From Achromobacter sp. HZ34 (GTDB taxonomy: Bacteria; Pseudomonadota; Gammaproteobacteria; Burkholderiales; Burkholderiaceae_B): a DNA stretch of 64,000 nucleotides. Under the pieces are notes generated by a model, which worked only from the letters and a program-made list of their open reading frames with translations, had not been told where the DNA came from and did no database searches. The first letter of the stretch is position 1. Every line of letters starts with the position of its first letter. Shown in pieces: positions 1-8,473 of this stretch. The stretch lies in NCBI RefSeq assembly GCF_002209485.1, contig NZ_NJIX01000002.1, positions 248,001 through 312,000 on the forward strand, given 5' to 3'. The position numbers and the translations under genes were made by a program.

Positions 1-471
1 GAAGCGGTCCGCGAGCTGATCAAGCCCATGTGCCGTGACAGCCTCGTCTGCGGGGATGTCCCAGGCGCGCTGACGATGAAGCTCGCCGTGAACCTGTTCC
101 TCATCACCATGGTCACCGGCTTGGCCGAGGCCACGCATTTCGCCCAGTGCCATGGCATCGACTTGTCACAGTTCGCGCGAGCCTTGAATTCCGGCCCGAT
201 GGCCAGCGACGTTTCGCGCGTCAAGATCGACAAACTGGTGAAGCAGGATTTCTCCGTGCAGGCGGCCATCACGGACGTCTTGAAGAACAGCCGTTTGGTG
301 GCGGAAGCCGCTCGCGGGATAGGCATCGCGTCGCCACTGCTGGACGTGAGCCACGCTCTCTATGGCGAAACCGAAGCGCTGGGACATGGACCGCTGGACA
401 TGGTGGCGGTGATCCATGCCATCGCACAGCGGACCGACCAAGCCGCCGGAAAAATGCCGCCTGCGCCATGA
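1..471 (+). CDS. 3-hydroxyisobutyrate dehydrogenase-family NAD(P) oxidoreductase, C-terminal part
   Basis: The frame is open from the first base of the window, so the N-terminal Rossmann domain lies outside it; 156 codons are visible. The stretch GDVPGALTMKLAVN matches the beta-hydroxyacid dehydrogenase pattern GxxGxxxxxKxxxN, and the Lys in TMKLAVN should be the catalytic lysine. The remaining all-helical part fits the NAD-binding domain 11 (C-terminal dimerisation) fold. Family members reduce or oxidise short beta-hydroxy acids such as 3-hydroxyisobutyrate or tartronate semialdehyde; the substrate cannot be told from this part. A RidA-family gene follows 80 bp downstream on the same strand, so the two may be cotranscribed. 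Confidence 0.85.
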   Translation, partial: EAVRELIKPMCRDSLVCGDVPGALTMKLAVNLFLITMVTGLAEATHFAQCHGIDLSQFARALNSGPMASDVSRVKIDKLVKQDFSVQAAITDVLKNSRLVAEAARGIGIASPLLDVSHALYGETEALGHGPLDMVAVIHAIAQRTDQAAGKMPPAP

Positions 472-551
472 CGTAGCGTGGCATTATTCATCTGCTGCTT
501 CTGGCGCGCCAGGCGCGTTGCGATATTACGCTTCTACCGGAGCCACCTCCC

Positions 552-1034
552 ATGTCCGCAGACCGCCGTTTCGAAGACCAGGCCCATGCCCTGGGCTTTT
601 CCCTCACCGCCCCGATCAAGATCGGCGGCGATTACACGCCTGCGTTACGCGACGGCGACCTCGTCTACGTCAGCGGCCAGATCCCCCGCATAGGCGATGC
701 CATCGCGGTCGTCGGCGCCGCCGGGGCGGACGTCGCGCTGGATCGTGCCTGCTTCGGGGCGTGCATCAGTACCATTCGTGCGCTGGCGCTGGTCAGGCAG
801 ATCTGTGGCTCGCTGGATTCGGTGATCAGCGTCCCTCGTCTCGGTGTCTTCATCCGCTCGGCGCCCGATTTCACCCAGCAAAGTGAAGTGGCAGACGCGG
901 CCTCGCAGTTGCTGCGCACCGTCCTGGGCCCGCACGGCGCCCACACGCGCACGTCCGTAGGCGTCGCGCAATTGCCCAAGGGGGCAACCGTGGAACTGGA
1001 GTTCATCTTCAGGGTTACGCCTGCCACGGATTGA
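552..1034 (+). CDS. RidA/YjgF/YER057c family protein
   Basis: A 160-residue protein whose core (DLVYVSGQIPR near residue 36, and a C-terminal LPKGATVELEFIF strand) is the RidA fold. These proteins form trimers that hydrolyse reactive enamine or imine intermediates released by PLP enzymes. The Arg in HTRTSVGV lies where RidA has its substrate-carboxylate-binding Arg105, so deaminase activity is plausible. At 160 residues it is longer than the roughly 128-residue RidA archetype, matching the larger subgroup. The ATG has a GGAG about nine bases upstream. A hairpin with a T-run follows the stop codon. The exact substrate is unknown. Confidence 0.85.
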   Translation: MSADRRFEDQAHALGFSLTAPIKIGGDYTPALRDGDLVYVSGQIPRIGDAIAVVGAAGADVALDRACFGACISTIRALALVRQICGSLDSVISVPRLGVFIRSAPDFTQQSEVADAASQLLRTVLGPHGAHTRTSVGVAQLPKGATVELEFIFRVTPATD

Positions 1035-1062
1035 TGCCAACGCTGGCATTGGCATAGGCTCA

Positions 1063-1096
1063 GGCGCCGCGGGATAACGCCCGCAGCGCCTTTTGC
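1063..1096 (+). terminator. Rho-independent terminator after the RidA gene
   Basis: An 11-bp stem with one mismatch (GGCGCCGCGGG at 1063-1073 against CCCGCAGCGCC at 1080-1090), a six-base loop and TTTT immediately after. It lies 28 bp past the RidA stop and ahead of the convergent leuA end at 1147. Confidence 0.65.
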
Positions 1097-1146
1097 CCCG
1101 CCCTTTTTTGCTTGGGCTTGGTCAGCCGGCCCCATTCAGCCCCCTC

Positions 1147-2823
1147 TCAGCCGACCGCCTCCGCGTCGGCCGAGAACCTCGACGCCGCGCTCAAGACGGC
1201 CATTACCGATGCGGTAGCGATGTTGGCATGCCGGCCCACACCGAACCGCGACCCCGGCACACCTGGCCATGCGGCCTCCACGATCGCCAGCGCCGTGGCG
1301 TCCGCCCCCGCGCCCAGGCTGCGCTCCTCGTAGCTGTCGATACGCAGGGGCAAACCCAGCGCCGCCACTGCTGCGGCGATCGGACCGTTGCCCGCGCCTT
1401 CGAATGTCTGGACATGACCATCCTCCCGAACCAGTTCCAGGGTGATACCTTGCCCCAGCGGGTGCTCGCTCAATCGGTGGCCGCGATAGATGTAGCCGGG
1501 CTGCACGCGGGGAGGCGCCAGGTACGTCCGCTCGAACACATTCCACAGTTGCTCGCTGCTGAGTTCGGTCTCACTGGCATCGGCCAGCGCCTGGACGATG
1601 GCGCTGAATTCCACTTGCATACGACGCGGCATCACGACGCCGTGATCCCGTTGCAGCAAGAACGCGATGCCGCCCTTGCCCGACTGGCTATTCACGCGCA
1701 CGATGCTGTCGTAGGTACGTCCCAGGTCCTTGGGATCGACGGGCAGGTACGGCACGCGCCAGCGCGCGTCGGGCTGTTGCGCGGCAAACCCCTTGGCGAT
1801 GGCATCCTGGTGCGAACCGGAGAACGCGGTGAACACAAGGTCACCGACGTAGGGATGACGCGGATGAATGGGCAGTGCCGTGCAGGCCTCGGCCACACGC
1901 GCCACGGCGGCAATGTCCGAGAAGTCCAGTCCTGGCGCGATGCCCTGCGTATAGAGATTCAATGCCAGCGTCACCACGTCGAGGTTGCCGCTACGTTCAC
2001 CATTTCCGAACAGGCAGCCCTCGACCCGCTGTGCGCCGGCAAGCAAGGCCTGCTCGGCGCACGCCACGCCCGTGCCGCGGTCGTTGTGCGGATGCACGGA
2101 CAACACCAGGTGTTCACGCCGCTCCAGGCGCCGATCCATCCATTCGATCTGGTCGGCAAAGACATTGGGCGTGGACACCTCGACGGTGGTGGGCAGGTTG
2201 ATGATCATCGGCCGTTCGGGCCCCGCGTCCCAGGCGCGGATGGCAGCATTGCAGACCGCCAGTGAAACCTCCAGCTCAGCCATGCAGAAGGTCTCCGGTG
2301 AGTACTGCAACACCCACTGCGTCTGCGGATGCCTGGCCGTCAACTGCTTGAACAGGTCTATGTAATGCTCCACCATGGCGATGATCTGCGCCACGCTCAT
2401 CCCGAACACGATCTGCCGCCAGGCGGGCGCGATGGCGTTGTAGAAGTGGACAATCACGCGCCGCGCGCCGGCCACGCTGCGCACGGTTTCCTCGATCAAG
2501 TCGTCGCGCAATTGCGTGATGACCATGGGCGTGACATCGTCGGGGATCTTGCCGGCGTCGATCAGGTTCCGCACGATCTCGAAATCGGTGCGGGAGGCCG
2601 ATGGAAAGCCGACCTCGATCTCCTTGAAGCCGATGCGCACCAGTTCGTCGAACAGGCGCAGCTTGCGCTCGCGGTTCATCGGTTCGAACAGCGCCTGATT
2701 GCCGTCACGCAGGTCGGTGGACAACCAGACCGGGGCGTGGGTCAACGTGCGCGATGGCCAACGACGGTCGGCGAGATCTACCGTGGGGGCGGGATGGTAC
2801 TTGCGGGAAGGGTCGGTCAGCAT
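1147..2823 (-). CDS. leuA: 2-isopropylmalate synthase (long form)
   Basis: LeuA condenses acetyl-CoA with 2-oxoisovalerate, the first committed step of leucine synthesis. The 558-residue protein has the HMG-CoA-lyase-like TIM barrel, with the opening motif STDLRDGNQAL (around residue 35) and the metal-binding SVHPHNDRGTG and LFGNGERSGNLD motifs. About 130 C-terminal residues form the LeuA dimer (regulatory) domain, normally the site of leucine feedback inhibition. The length and the LRDGNQ signature place it in the long type-2 branch shared with actinobacteria and fungi, not the ~510-residue enteric type. It stands alone here, without leuB or leuCD. About 200 bp of leader with complementary segments precedes the start, opposite the divergent AraC gene. 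Confidence 0.95.
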   Translation of the reverse strand: MLTDPSRKYHPAPTVDLADRRWPSRTLTHAPVWLSTDLRDGNQALFEPMNRERKLRLFDELVRIGFKEIEVGFPSASRTDFEIVRNLIDAGKIPDDVTPMVITQLRDDLIEETVRSVAGARRVIVHFYNAIAPAWRQIVFGMSVAQIIAMVEHYIDLFKQLTARHPQTQWVLQYSPETFCMAELEVSLAVCNAAIRAWDAGPERPMIINLPTTVEVSTPNVFADQIEWMDRRLERREHLVLSVHPHNDRGTGVACAEQALLAGAQRVEGCLFGNGERSGNLDVVTLALNLYTQGIAPGLDFSDIAAVARVAEACTALPIHPRHPYVGDLVFTAFSGSHQDAIAKGFAAQQPDARWRVPYLPVDPKDLGRTYDSIVRVNSQSGKGGIAFLLQRDHGVVMPRRMQVEFSAIVQALADASETELSSEQLWNVFERTYLAPPRVQPGYIYRGHRLSEHPLGQGITLELVREDGHVQTFEGAGNGPIAAAVAALGLPLRIDSYEERSLGAGADATALAIVEAAWPGVPGSRFGVGRHANIATASVMAVLSAASRFSADAEAVG

Positions 2824-2854
2824 GAGAAAGCTCCTGGGAAATCCGATGGCATCC

Positions 2855-2947
2855 GATTCCCCTTGCTCAAGACAAGCTGACGACGGTCGGGGTCAGGGGG
2901 AATCAGGATGGGTCAATGCGCGAACGTGCGCGCGCCGACCCCGACCG
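2855..2947 (-). promoter_or_regulatory. Structured leuA mRNA leader (possible H-type pseudoknot)
   Basis: Two interleaved complementary pairs are visible. CGGTCGGGGTC (2884-2894, + strand) pairs perfectly with GACCCCGACCG (2937-2947). GATTCCCC (2855-2862) pairs perfectly with GGGGAATC (2897-2904). In the leuA transcript the order is A5', B5', A3', B3', which is pseudoknot topology. Whether it forms or regulates is inference; no Leu-rich leader peptide was recognised. Confidence 0.4.
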
Positions 2948-3022
2948 GGAGTCAGCGCGGATAGTCGGCGTAGCGAATGACCGAATACAGGCATAGGGAG
3001 GAATTCACCAGGGATACGGATC

Positions 3023-3913
3023 GTGTTCATGATAGGCTTGCCGCCGCAGTCCATCTACAAAAATACGGACATCCATTTCATCGATTTGGACAAACTGCCA
3101 AGCATGTATCTCCCTCCACCAACCGAAAGCGGCGATACGCCTGTCTGCAGTGCCGACCCGACCTCCGGCCTGCCCGTCTCCGGTGTGGCCGTCCGCTACG
3201 CAGGGGGACACGTGGTTCCCATGCACAAACATGCGCACGGCCACCTGATCTACGCCGACCGTGGCCTGCTGCGCGTGGAATCCGCCAGCGGCCAATGGCT
3301 GGTGCCGCCGACCGCGGCGGTATGGTTGCGTCCGCATGTCGAGCACCGGCTGGTCGTCCCCGTTGCGCTGCAGGCGCATGGCTTGTTCATGCGGGAAGAC
3401 ACGTGCGCCCGTCTGCCGGCCTTCGATGGCGTCATGCACGTTTCCGGCTTGCTGCGGGAGTTGATCCTGGGGCTGACGAACAACCGCAGCCCGCCGCGGT
3501 CCGAGCGGTACCAGGAGCTTCTGGGGGCACTCCTGGCAGAAGAATTGTGCGCGCAACCTCGCCTCCCGTTCCATTTGCCATGGCCGGCCGATGACGCCTC
3601 GGGGACGATCCACCGGGTCTGCCAGGCGCTGCTGCAGGCGCCGGGCGATACCGCCACCGCGACCGATTGGGCCAGCCGCCTGGCGATGGGGGACAAGACG
3701 TTTCACCGGCGCTTTCTGCAGGCAACGGGCATGACTTTCGGCAAGTGGCGCCAGCAACTGCGGTTGATGTCGTCGCTGACCCTGCTTATGAAAGGCATGC
3801 CGATCACGCAGGTGGCGCTGGCCAGCGGCTACGAGAGCCATAGCGCCTATGCGACGGCATTCCGCAAGCAGTTCGGGGAGCCACCTTCCGCGTTCGTGGC
3901 GAACACGGAGTAG
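3023..3913 (+). CDS. AraC-family transcriptional regulator with N-terminal cupin
   Basis: This 296-residue protein has an N-terminal cupin-like sensing part (HVVPMHKHAHGHLIYA) and a C-terminal AraC double helix-turn-helix. The second HTH is clear in PITQVALASGYESHSAYATAF, followed by the typical GEPPSAF end. Members of this cupin group often regulate an adjacent transporter or enzyme gene. The nearest candidates are the downstream Nudix and GFA genes or the divergent leuA; the sequence does not decide between them. The GTG at 3023 has AGGGA nine bases upstream; ATG at 3029 is an alternative start. Confidence 0.85.
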   Translation: MFMIGLPPQSIYKNTDIHFIDLDKLPSMYLPPPTESGDTPVCSADPTSGLPVSGVAVRYAGGHVVPMHKHAHGHLIYADRGLLRVESASGQWLVPPTAAVWLRPHVEHRLVVPVALQAHGLFMREDTCARLPAFDGVMHVSGLLRELILGLTNNRSPPRSERYQELLGALLAEELCAQPRLPFHLPWPADDASGTIHRVCQALLQAPGDTATATDWASRLAMGDKTFHRRFLQATGMTFGKWRQQLRLMSSLTLLMKGMPITQVALASGYESHSAYATAFRKQFGEPPSAFVANTE

Positions 3914-3985
3914 GCGTGGTGGGCGAAGTACGCATGTACGCGTAGTATTGAATACCTTGCCTCTACTTGCCTCATAACTGGCCTC

Positions 3986-4480
3986 ATGAGCGAAGCCACC
4001 ATGACGACACCTGCTTCTCTTCCCGCCCTGCCCGCCGAGGGTTCGCGCCCGATCGCGGCGACGATCGCGGTGGTTATCCGTTCGGACAATGTCCTGCTGG
4101 TCCGGCGTGCCAATCCGCCCGACGCAGGGCGGTGGGGATTTCCGGGTGGAAAGGTCGATTTCGGGGAAACCATCGAGATGGCCGTCCTGCGCGAACTGCT
4201 TGAGGAAACGGGCATCCACGGCGAAGCGCCGCGCATCTACACGGCGGTCGATGTCTTCGACCGCGACGCTTCCGGGTCGCTGCACCGGCACTTCCTGTTG
4301 ATCGCGGCGTTGTGCCGCTACGTGAGCGGCGAACCGGTACCAGGCGACGATGCCCTCGATGCCCGATGGTTTCCGCTCGACTCGCTGGATTCCGCGGAAC
4401 TGGCGCTCAGCCTGAACGTGGCACGAATCGCGCGCGAAGGTGCCAGGTTGCAAGCGATGCTCGCGGAGGGGGAACCATGA
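3986..4480 (+). CDS. Nudix hydrolase
   Basis: A 164-residue protein with a complete Nudix box: the segment from GGKVDFGE to RELLEETGI satisfies GX5EX7REUXEEXGU, so magnesium-dependent hydrolysis of a nucleoside diphosphate linked to some moiety is expected. The layout resembles ADP-ribose pyrophosphatase or MutT-like proteins of the type encoded next to GFA or MFS genes. ATG at 4001 is an alternative start that would trim five residues. Its stop codon overlaps the start of the next gene (ATGA at 4477-4480), indicating translational coupling. The true substrate is unknown. Confidence 0.88.
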   Translation: MSEATMTTPASLPALPAEGSRPIAATIAVVIRSDNVLLVRRANPPDAGRWGFPGGKVDFGETIEMAVLRELLEETGIHGEAPRIYTAVDVFDRDASGSLHRHFLLIAALCRYVSGEPVPGDDALDARWFPLDSLDSAELALSLNVARIAREGARLQAMLAEGEP

Positions 4481-4878
4481 ACGCCAGCGTGGGGGCGACG
4501 AAGACATATCGAGGGTCATGCCATTGTGGCGCATGCCGTTTCGAGGTCGATATGAACCTGGATCATGTGCGCAGCTGCAATTGCTCTATCTGCCGCAAGC
4601 GCGGCGCCTTGAATCACCGGGTTCCCGCCGAAGCGTTCCGCCCGCTCACGCCACTCACGGACCTGACGATCTACCAGTGGCATACCCGCACGGCCAAGGA
4701 TTATTTCTGTCCGACGTGCGGCATCCTGCCATTCAGGATTCCAAGTGCCCCCACTGCCGAAGAATTGGCTCAGGGCGCGGTTCCGTTCACAGGCTGGGTC
4801 ATCAACGTCCGCTGCCTTGAGGGTGTGATTCTTGAAGACATTCCGATCAAGAAAATTTTCGGTGCGGATCTTTCCTGA
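4477..4878 (+). CDS. GFA-fold zinc protein (glutathione-dependent formaldehyde-activating family)
   Basis: A 133-residue protein with the zinc-site cysteines of the GFA/CENP-V fold: SCHCGACRFEV near the N-terminus, SCNCSICRKRG in the middle and YFCPTCGILPF after residue 75. Most members of this large family have no proven activity, so the formaldehyde-glutathione name is only a family label. The start is set by the ATGA overlap with the upstream Nudix gene. Its last 32 bases overlap the 3' end of the convergent MFS gene. Confidence 0.85.
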   Translation: MNASVGATKTYRGSCHCGACRFEVDMNLDHVRSCNCSICRKRGALNHRVPAEAFRPLTPLTDLTIYQWHTRTAKDYFCPTCGILPFRIPSAPTAEELAQGAVPFTGWVINVRCLEGVILEDIPIKKIFGADLS

Positions 4879-6349
4879 CGGGACTCGTACGTAGCGTGGC
4901 AGGACGCAGCCGGGCCGACAGGAATCCGCCCATGGCAAGCAGCGCGATGTTGCAGCCCAAGGTGACGGCAAAGGCGTGCTTGTAGCTGGCGGCGGTCGGA
5001 GACTGGCCCAGTACGGAATAGAAGACGCCGCCGATGACGGCCACGCCCAGGGCCGCACCGATCTGGAACGTCGAGATGACGACACCCGAAGCCAGGCCGG
5101 CGTGCCGCGCTTCGACATTGCCGATCACAGCCTTGATGACGGAAGGCATCACGATGCCGTAGCCTGTGCCCGCGACCGCCAGGGCGATCTCGGCAAGGTG
5201 CCCGGCATCGGCACCGATGGCGCCGATCAATCCCCCGAATCCCAGCACCTGGATTGCGAATCCAAGGGTCAGCGCTCGCGGACCCAACCGCTGCATCAAG
5301 CGTGCAGCGGCAAGAGACGCCAGGAAATAGCCCAGGCCGAAAGGCAGCATGCGCAGGCCCGCTTCCAGCGGCGTAAGGCCCAGTCCACCCTGCAGATAGA
5401 CGGAATACGCCAGGTAAAAGGCAGAAAGCATGTAGTAGAGAAACGCCATGGCGACGCCCGTGGCGAATCCGGGAACCTTGAATAGCACCAGGTCGACCAG
5501 CGCACTGCCACCACGCGCGGTCAGGGCTCGCTCGTAAGCCAGGAAGGCGATCAAGGCAAACGGTGCCAGCGACAGCATGGCGATGGTCCAGAGGGGCCAC
5601 CCTGCCCCACGCCCCTGGATCAGCGGATACACCAGCAGCCCCAGCGTCAGGGAAAGCAGCAGGACTCCGCCTGCATCCAGGCGCTGATCGGCGTGCGCGC
5701 GCGATGCGGGAAGCAGGTAGCACCCGCCCACATAAGCCGCCAGGCCGATTGGCGCGTTGATCAGGAAGATTGCCTGCCACGCCAGACCGAATGGATGAAG
5801 CGTGACCAGCGCCCCTCCAAGAATCTGCCCCGCGATGTTGGCAAGCCCGAAGGTCGCGCCGTAGAGCGCCAGGGCTCTGCCTTGTTCGGAATCGCGAAAG
5901 ATCTCGCGGATCGTGGCCAGCACTTGCGGCGCCATCAGTGTCGCGGTGAGCCCCTGCAGCATGCGCGAGGCGATCAGGAAGGCTGGCGAGGCAGCCACCC
6001 CGCACAGTACGGACGCCACGGTGAAGCCCAGAACGCCCAGCAGGAACATGCGCTTGCGTCCCAGCAAGTCTCCAAGGCGGCCACCGGTGATGAGGAATAC
6101 CGCATAGATCGCGGCATAGGCAGAGATGACGAACTGGGCATCGCTGGCCGTCGCGCCCAGGTCGTGCCGGATTTCAGGCAACGCCAGATTGACCACATTG
6201 AAATCGAGGACAGGCAGGAAGGCGCCCGTCAGCAATACCGGCAGGGCCAGCCAGCGGCGCGGGTGCGGATCCGCCTCGCAACCATCCCTGACACCGACTC
6301 CAGCGGATTGATGATGGAATGCGGGTGACTCTTGATTTGAGGCAGGCAT
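4847..6349 (-). CDS. MFS drug efflux transporter, DHA2 (EmrB/QacA) type
   Basis: About 500 residues with roughly 14 predicted hydrophobic helices, the number typical of DHA2 proton antiporters. Family signatures include the motif-A-like GGRLGDLLGRKRMFLLG between helices 2 and 3, and LDFNVVNLALPEI in helix 1. Such proteins export hydrophobic or cationic drugs across the inner membrane. ATG at 6349 (MPASNQ) is preferred over 6406 because the extra residues are polar and low in family character, but neither has a strong ribosome-binding site. The 3' end overlaps the GFA gene by 32 bp. An AT-rich stretch at about 6440-6480 probably holds the promoter. Confidence 0.88.
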   Translation of the reverse strand: MPASNQESPAFHHQSAGVGVRDGCEADPHPRRWLALPVLLTGAFLPVLDFNVVNLALPEIRHDLGATASDAQFVISAYAAIYAVFLITGGRLGDLLGRKRMFLLGVLGFTVASVLCGVAASPAFLIASRMLQGLTATLMAPQVLATIREIFRDSEQGRALALYGATFGLANIAGQILGGALVTLHPFGLAWQAIFLINAPIGLAAYVGGCYLLPASRAHADQRLDAGGVLLLSLTLGLLVYPLIQGRGAGWPLWTIAMLSLAPFALIAFLAYERALTARGGSALVDLVLFKVPGFATGVAMAFLYYMLSAFYLAYSVYLQGGLGLTPLEAGLRMLPFGLGYFLASLAAARLMQRLGPRALTLGFAIQVLGFGGLIGAIGADAGHLAEIALAVAGTGYGIVMPSVIKAVIGNVEARHAGLASGVVISTFQIGAALGVAVIGGVFYSVLGQSPTAASYKHAFAVTLGCNIALLAMGGFLSARLRPATLRTSPVRKDPHRKFS

Positions 6350-6499
6350 GATTGGCGATCGCTTGGCAGCGCTTCCCGACAAAGCCGACCGTTGTGGCCG
6401 GCCCAACGCGATGCAGTGTGCCGGCCTCCAGACATAATGGGTAGATATGCCTATTTATTTCTAAAATAATAATTTCAAATGACCGCTTTTTCGAATATT

Positions 6500-7429
6500 T
6501 CACTCGGCCGTTTTCCGGGCGGCTTCGAAGCTATCGCGAGGATGGGACGCCACGGCCGAGGACAGCCAGGAACGGAACGTCGAGATCTTGGGCTCCGCCT
6601 GCCGCGCGAGGGGACAGACGAAGAAATAGCCGTAGCGGGTCGGGCACGCCTTGTCGAACAAGGACACGAGCGTGCCGGCCGCCAGCGCGTCGGCGACCAG
6701 CGTCTCACGCAACAGTCCCACTCCCGCCTGATTGATTGTGGCGATCGCGACAAACGCCGGATCATCCGCCACGATTTCTTCCATCGGCGGAAACTCGAGA
6801 CCGAAATACTCGAACCAGTCGCGCGGCGAATCATGGCTGTCGCGTATCAGGCGCAGGCCCGCGAGATCGGCCGGCGTGCGAGGAAGATGCCCGTCCCTGA
6901 ATGCCGGGCTGCAAGCCAGGATCAAGCGATCCTCCAGCAGCGGCAGGGCGTGCAGGCCCGGCCAGCCGCCCGCGCCATAACGGATCGCCGCGTCGACGCC
7001 ATCGTCCGTACCGAAATGGGTAAGCGCTTGGGTCAGCCGCACGTCGATCAGCAAATCGGGATGGCGTTCGAAAAATTGGCCCAGGCGCGGCGCCAGCCAG
7101 CACGCGCCAAATGAAGGATGCACGCTGAGGGTCATCCTGTGCTGCGGCAGGCTGGGCGTGGCGGCACGCAATACGGTGTCGAGGCGATTGAACAGCCCGC
7201 TCAGGTTGAGCGCCAGACTGCGCCCGGCCTCGGTCAGCGTGATGCCGTGACGACCGCCATCGAACAGCGGGACGCCCAGATGCCGCTCAAGATCCTTCAC
7301 CCTGTGGCTGACAGCGCTGGGCGTGACATTGAGCTCTTCGGCCGCGCGCGCCACCTGTCCCAGCCGCGCAACCGCCTCGAACGCGCGGAGCGAAGCAAAC
7401 GAAGGAAACGAGCGGGACGGCGTTTGCAT
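6500..7429 (-). CDS. LysR-family transcriptional regulator (GcvA-like)
   Basis: This 309-residue protein has an N-terminal winged HTH (LRAFEAVARLGQVARAAEEL, then VTPSAVSHRVKDLE) in the GcvA/AmpR style, and a periplasmic-binding-protein-like effector domain containing DDGVDAAIRYGAGGWPGL. It is divergent from an EamA exporter with 87 bp between them, and an ATTGA-N7-TCAAT repeat lies in that gap, so it probably regulates the exporter and itself. The effector is not deducible, although an amino-acid-related metabolite fits the EamA partner. Confidence 0.9.
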   Translation of the reverse strand: MQTPSRSFPSFASLRAFEAVARLGQVARAAEELNVTPSAVSHRVKDLERHLGVPLFDGGRHGITLTEAGRSLALNLSGLFNRLDTVLRAATPSLPQHRMTLSVHPSFGACWLAPRLGQFFERHPDLLIDVRLTQALTHFGTDDGVDAAIRYGAGGWPGLHALPLLEDRLILACSPAFRDGHLPRTPADLAGLRLIRDSHDSPRDWFEYFGLEFPPMEEIVADDPAFVAIATINQAGVGLLRETLVADALAAGTLVSLFDKACPTRYGYFFVCPLARQAEPKISTFRSWLSSAVASHPRDSFEAARKTAE

Positions 7430-7446
7430 GATTTTTTATCTCGATC

Positions 7447-7463
7447 ATTGATATCTAGTCAAT
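7447..7463. promoter_or_regulatory. Putative LysR operator (T-N11-A type)
   Basis: An interrupted palindrome, ATTGA-N7-TCAAT, lies between the divergent LysR gene (7429) and the eamA-like gene (7517). Its spacing fits the T-N11-A rule for LysR boxes. The assignment is inferred from position and symmetry. Confidence 0.5.
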
Positions 7464-7516
7464 TTACGCAGCGGTACCCCTGTCCCGACTATAGCGATCC
7501 TGCAAGGAGAAGCTGC

Positions 7517-8419
7517 ATGAAATCGCGCGACGTGTTGTTGGCGGTCATCGTTACCGCCTTATGGGGCATCAATTTTTCCGTCATCAAGATCGGCTTGGGT
7601 GCTTTCGACCCTTTCCTGCTCGCCAGCCTGCGCTTCGTGTTCTGCGCGCTGCCATGGATATTCGTCTTCAAGCGCCCCCGGGTGCCGTTCAGCTTCGTCT
7701 TCTGGTACGGACTGGTACTAGGCGTCATGCAGTTCGGCATGCTGTTTCTCGCGATTCGGCTTGGACTCTCCGCGGGCCTGGCTTCCGTGGTGCTGCAGTT
7801 GCAAGTGTTCTTCACCATCGGCTTCAGTGCCCTGACCATGGGTGAACGCATCACACCACGCCAACTCTCGGGAATGCTGCTGGCCTTCGCCGGCGTCCTG
7901 GCCGTGACCCAAACGACGGATTCGGGCAATGTCCTGGCGATTGCGTTCGTCGTCGGGGCGGCTGCATCATGGGGTATCGCGAATATCATCGTCAAGCGAT
8001 CGGGCGCGTCCGATATGCTGGGATTCACGGTCTGGTCCAGCCTGATCCCGCCGATTCCGCTGCTGGGATTCGCGCTCCTGGTCAACGGCCCAGAACGCGT
8101 CGCGGCCGATCTGACACATGTCGATTGGCGTGGACTCGCCGCCGTACTCTACCTCGTATATCCAACGACGCTATTCGGATACTCCGCCTGGAATTACCTG
8201 CTGCGCAAGTACCGGACGTCGCTGGTGGCGCCATTGACCTTGCTGGTCCCGATTTTCGGCATGTTCGCATCTATGTCGATCTTCGATGAAGAACTGACCG
8301 CGCGCAAACTGTTGGCGGCCGGCCTGGTGCTAGGCGGCCTTCTGATAAACATGCTGGGCGGATCGGTGCGCCGGGGCAGCAGCCGTACGCCTCAGCGACA
8401 GCCGATCGAGCCGTCCTGA
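7517..8419 (+). CDS. eamA: EamA-type exporter (O-acetylserine/cysteine exporter-like)
   Basis: A 300-residue protein of two EamA repeats with about ten hydrophobic helices (VIVTALWGINFSVIKIGL in helix 1). Its residue pattern follows E. coli EamA along the whole length: YGLVLGVMQFGMLFLAI, GLASVVLQLQVFFTIGF, WSSLIPPIPLLGF and SLVAPLTLLVPIFGM. EamA exports O-acetylserine and cysteine from the cytoplasm. The ATG at 7517 has AAGGAG eight bases upstream. It is divergent from a LysR gene that is its likely regulator. Substrate assignment rests on resemblance alone; a broader amino-acid metabolite exporter is possible. Confidence 0.85.
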   Translation: MKSRDVLLAVIVTALWGINFSVIKIGLGAFDPFLLASLRFVFCALPWIFVFKRPRVPFSFVFWYGLVLGVMQFGMLFLAIRLGLSAGLASVVLQLQVFFTIGFSALTMGERITPRQLSGMLLAFAGVLAVTQTTDSGNVLAIAFVVGAAASWGIANIIVKRSGASDMLGFTVWSSLIPPIPLLGFALLVNGPERVAADLTHVDWRGLAAVLYLVYPTTLFGYSAWNYLLRKYRTSLVAPLTLLVPIFGMFASMSIFDEELTARKLLAAGLVLGGLLINMLGGSVRRGSSRTPQRQPIEPS

Positions 8420-8473
8420 CCATGATGGCGCTTGCCCTGCCCGCGCGTTTCCGGCCCGCTGCCAAGGCCAGGA

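Noticed and set aside
1093-2265. Long plus-strand open frame (390 codons)
   Set aside because: It is the antisense shadow of leuA, His/Arg-rich without any family motif.
3005-4534. 509-codon minus-strand open frame
   Set aside because: It is antisense to the AraC and Nudix genes, both of which have clear motifs.
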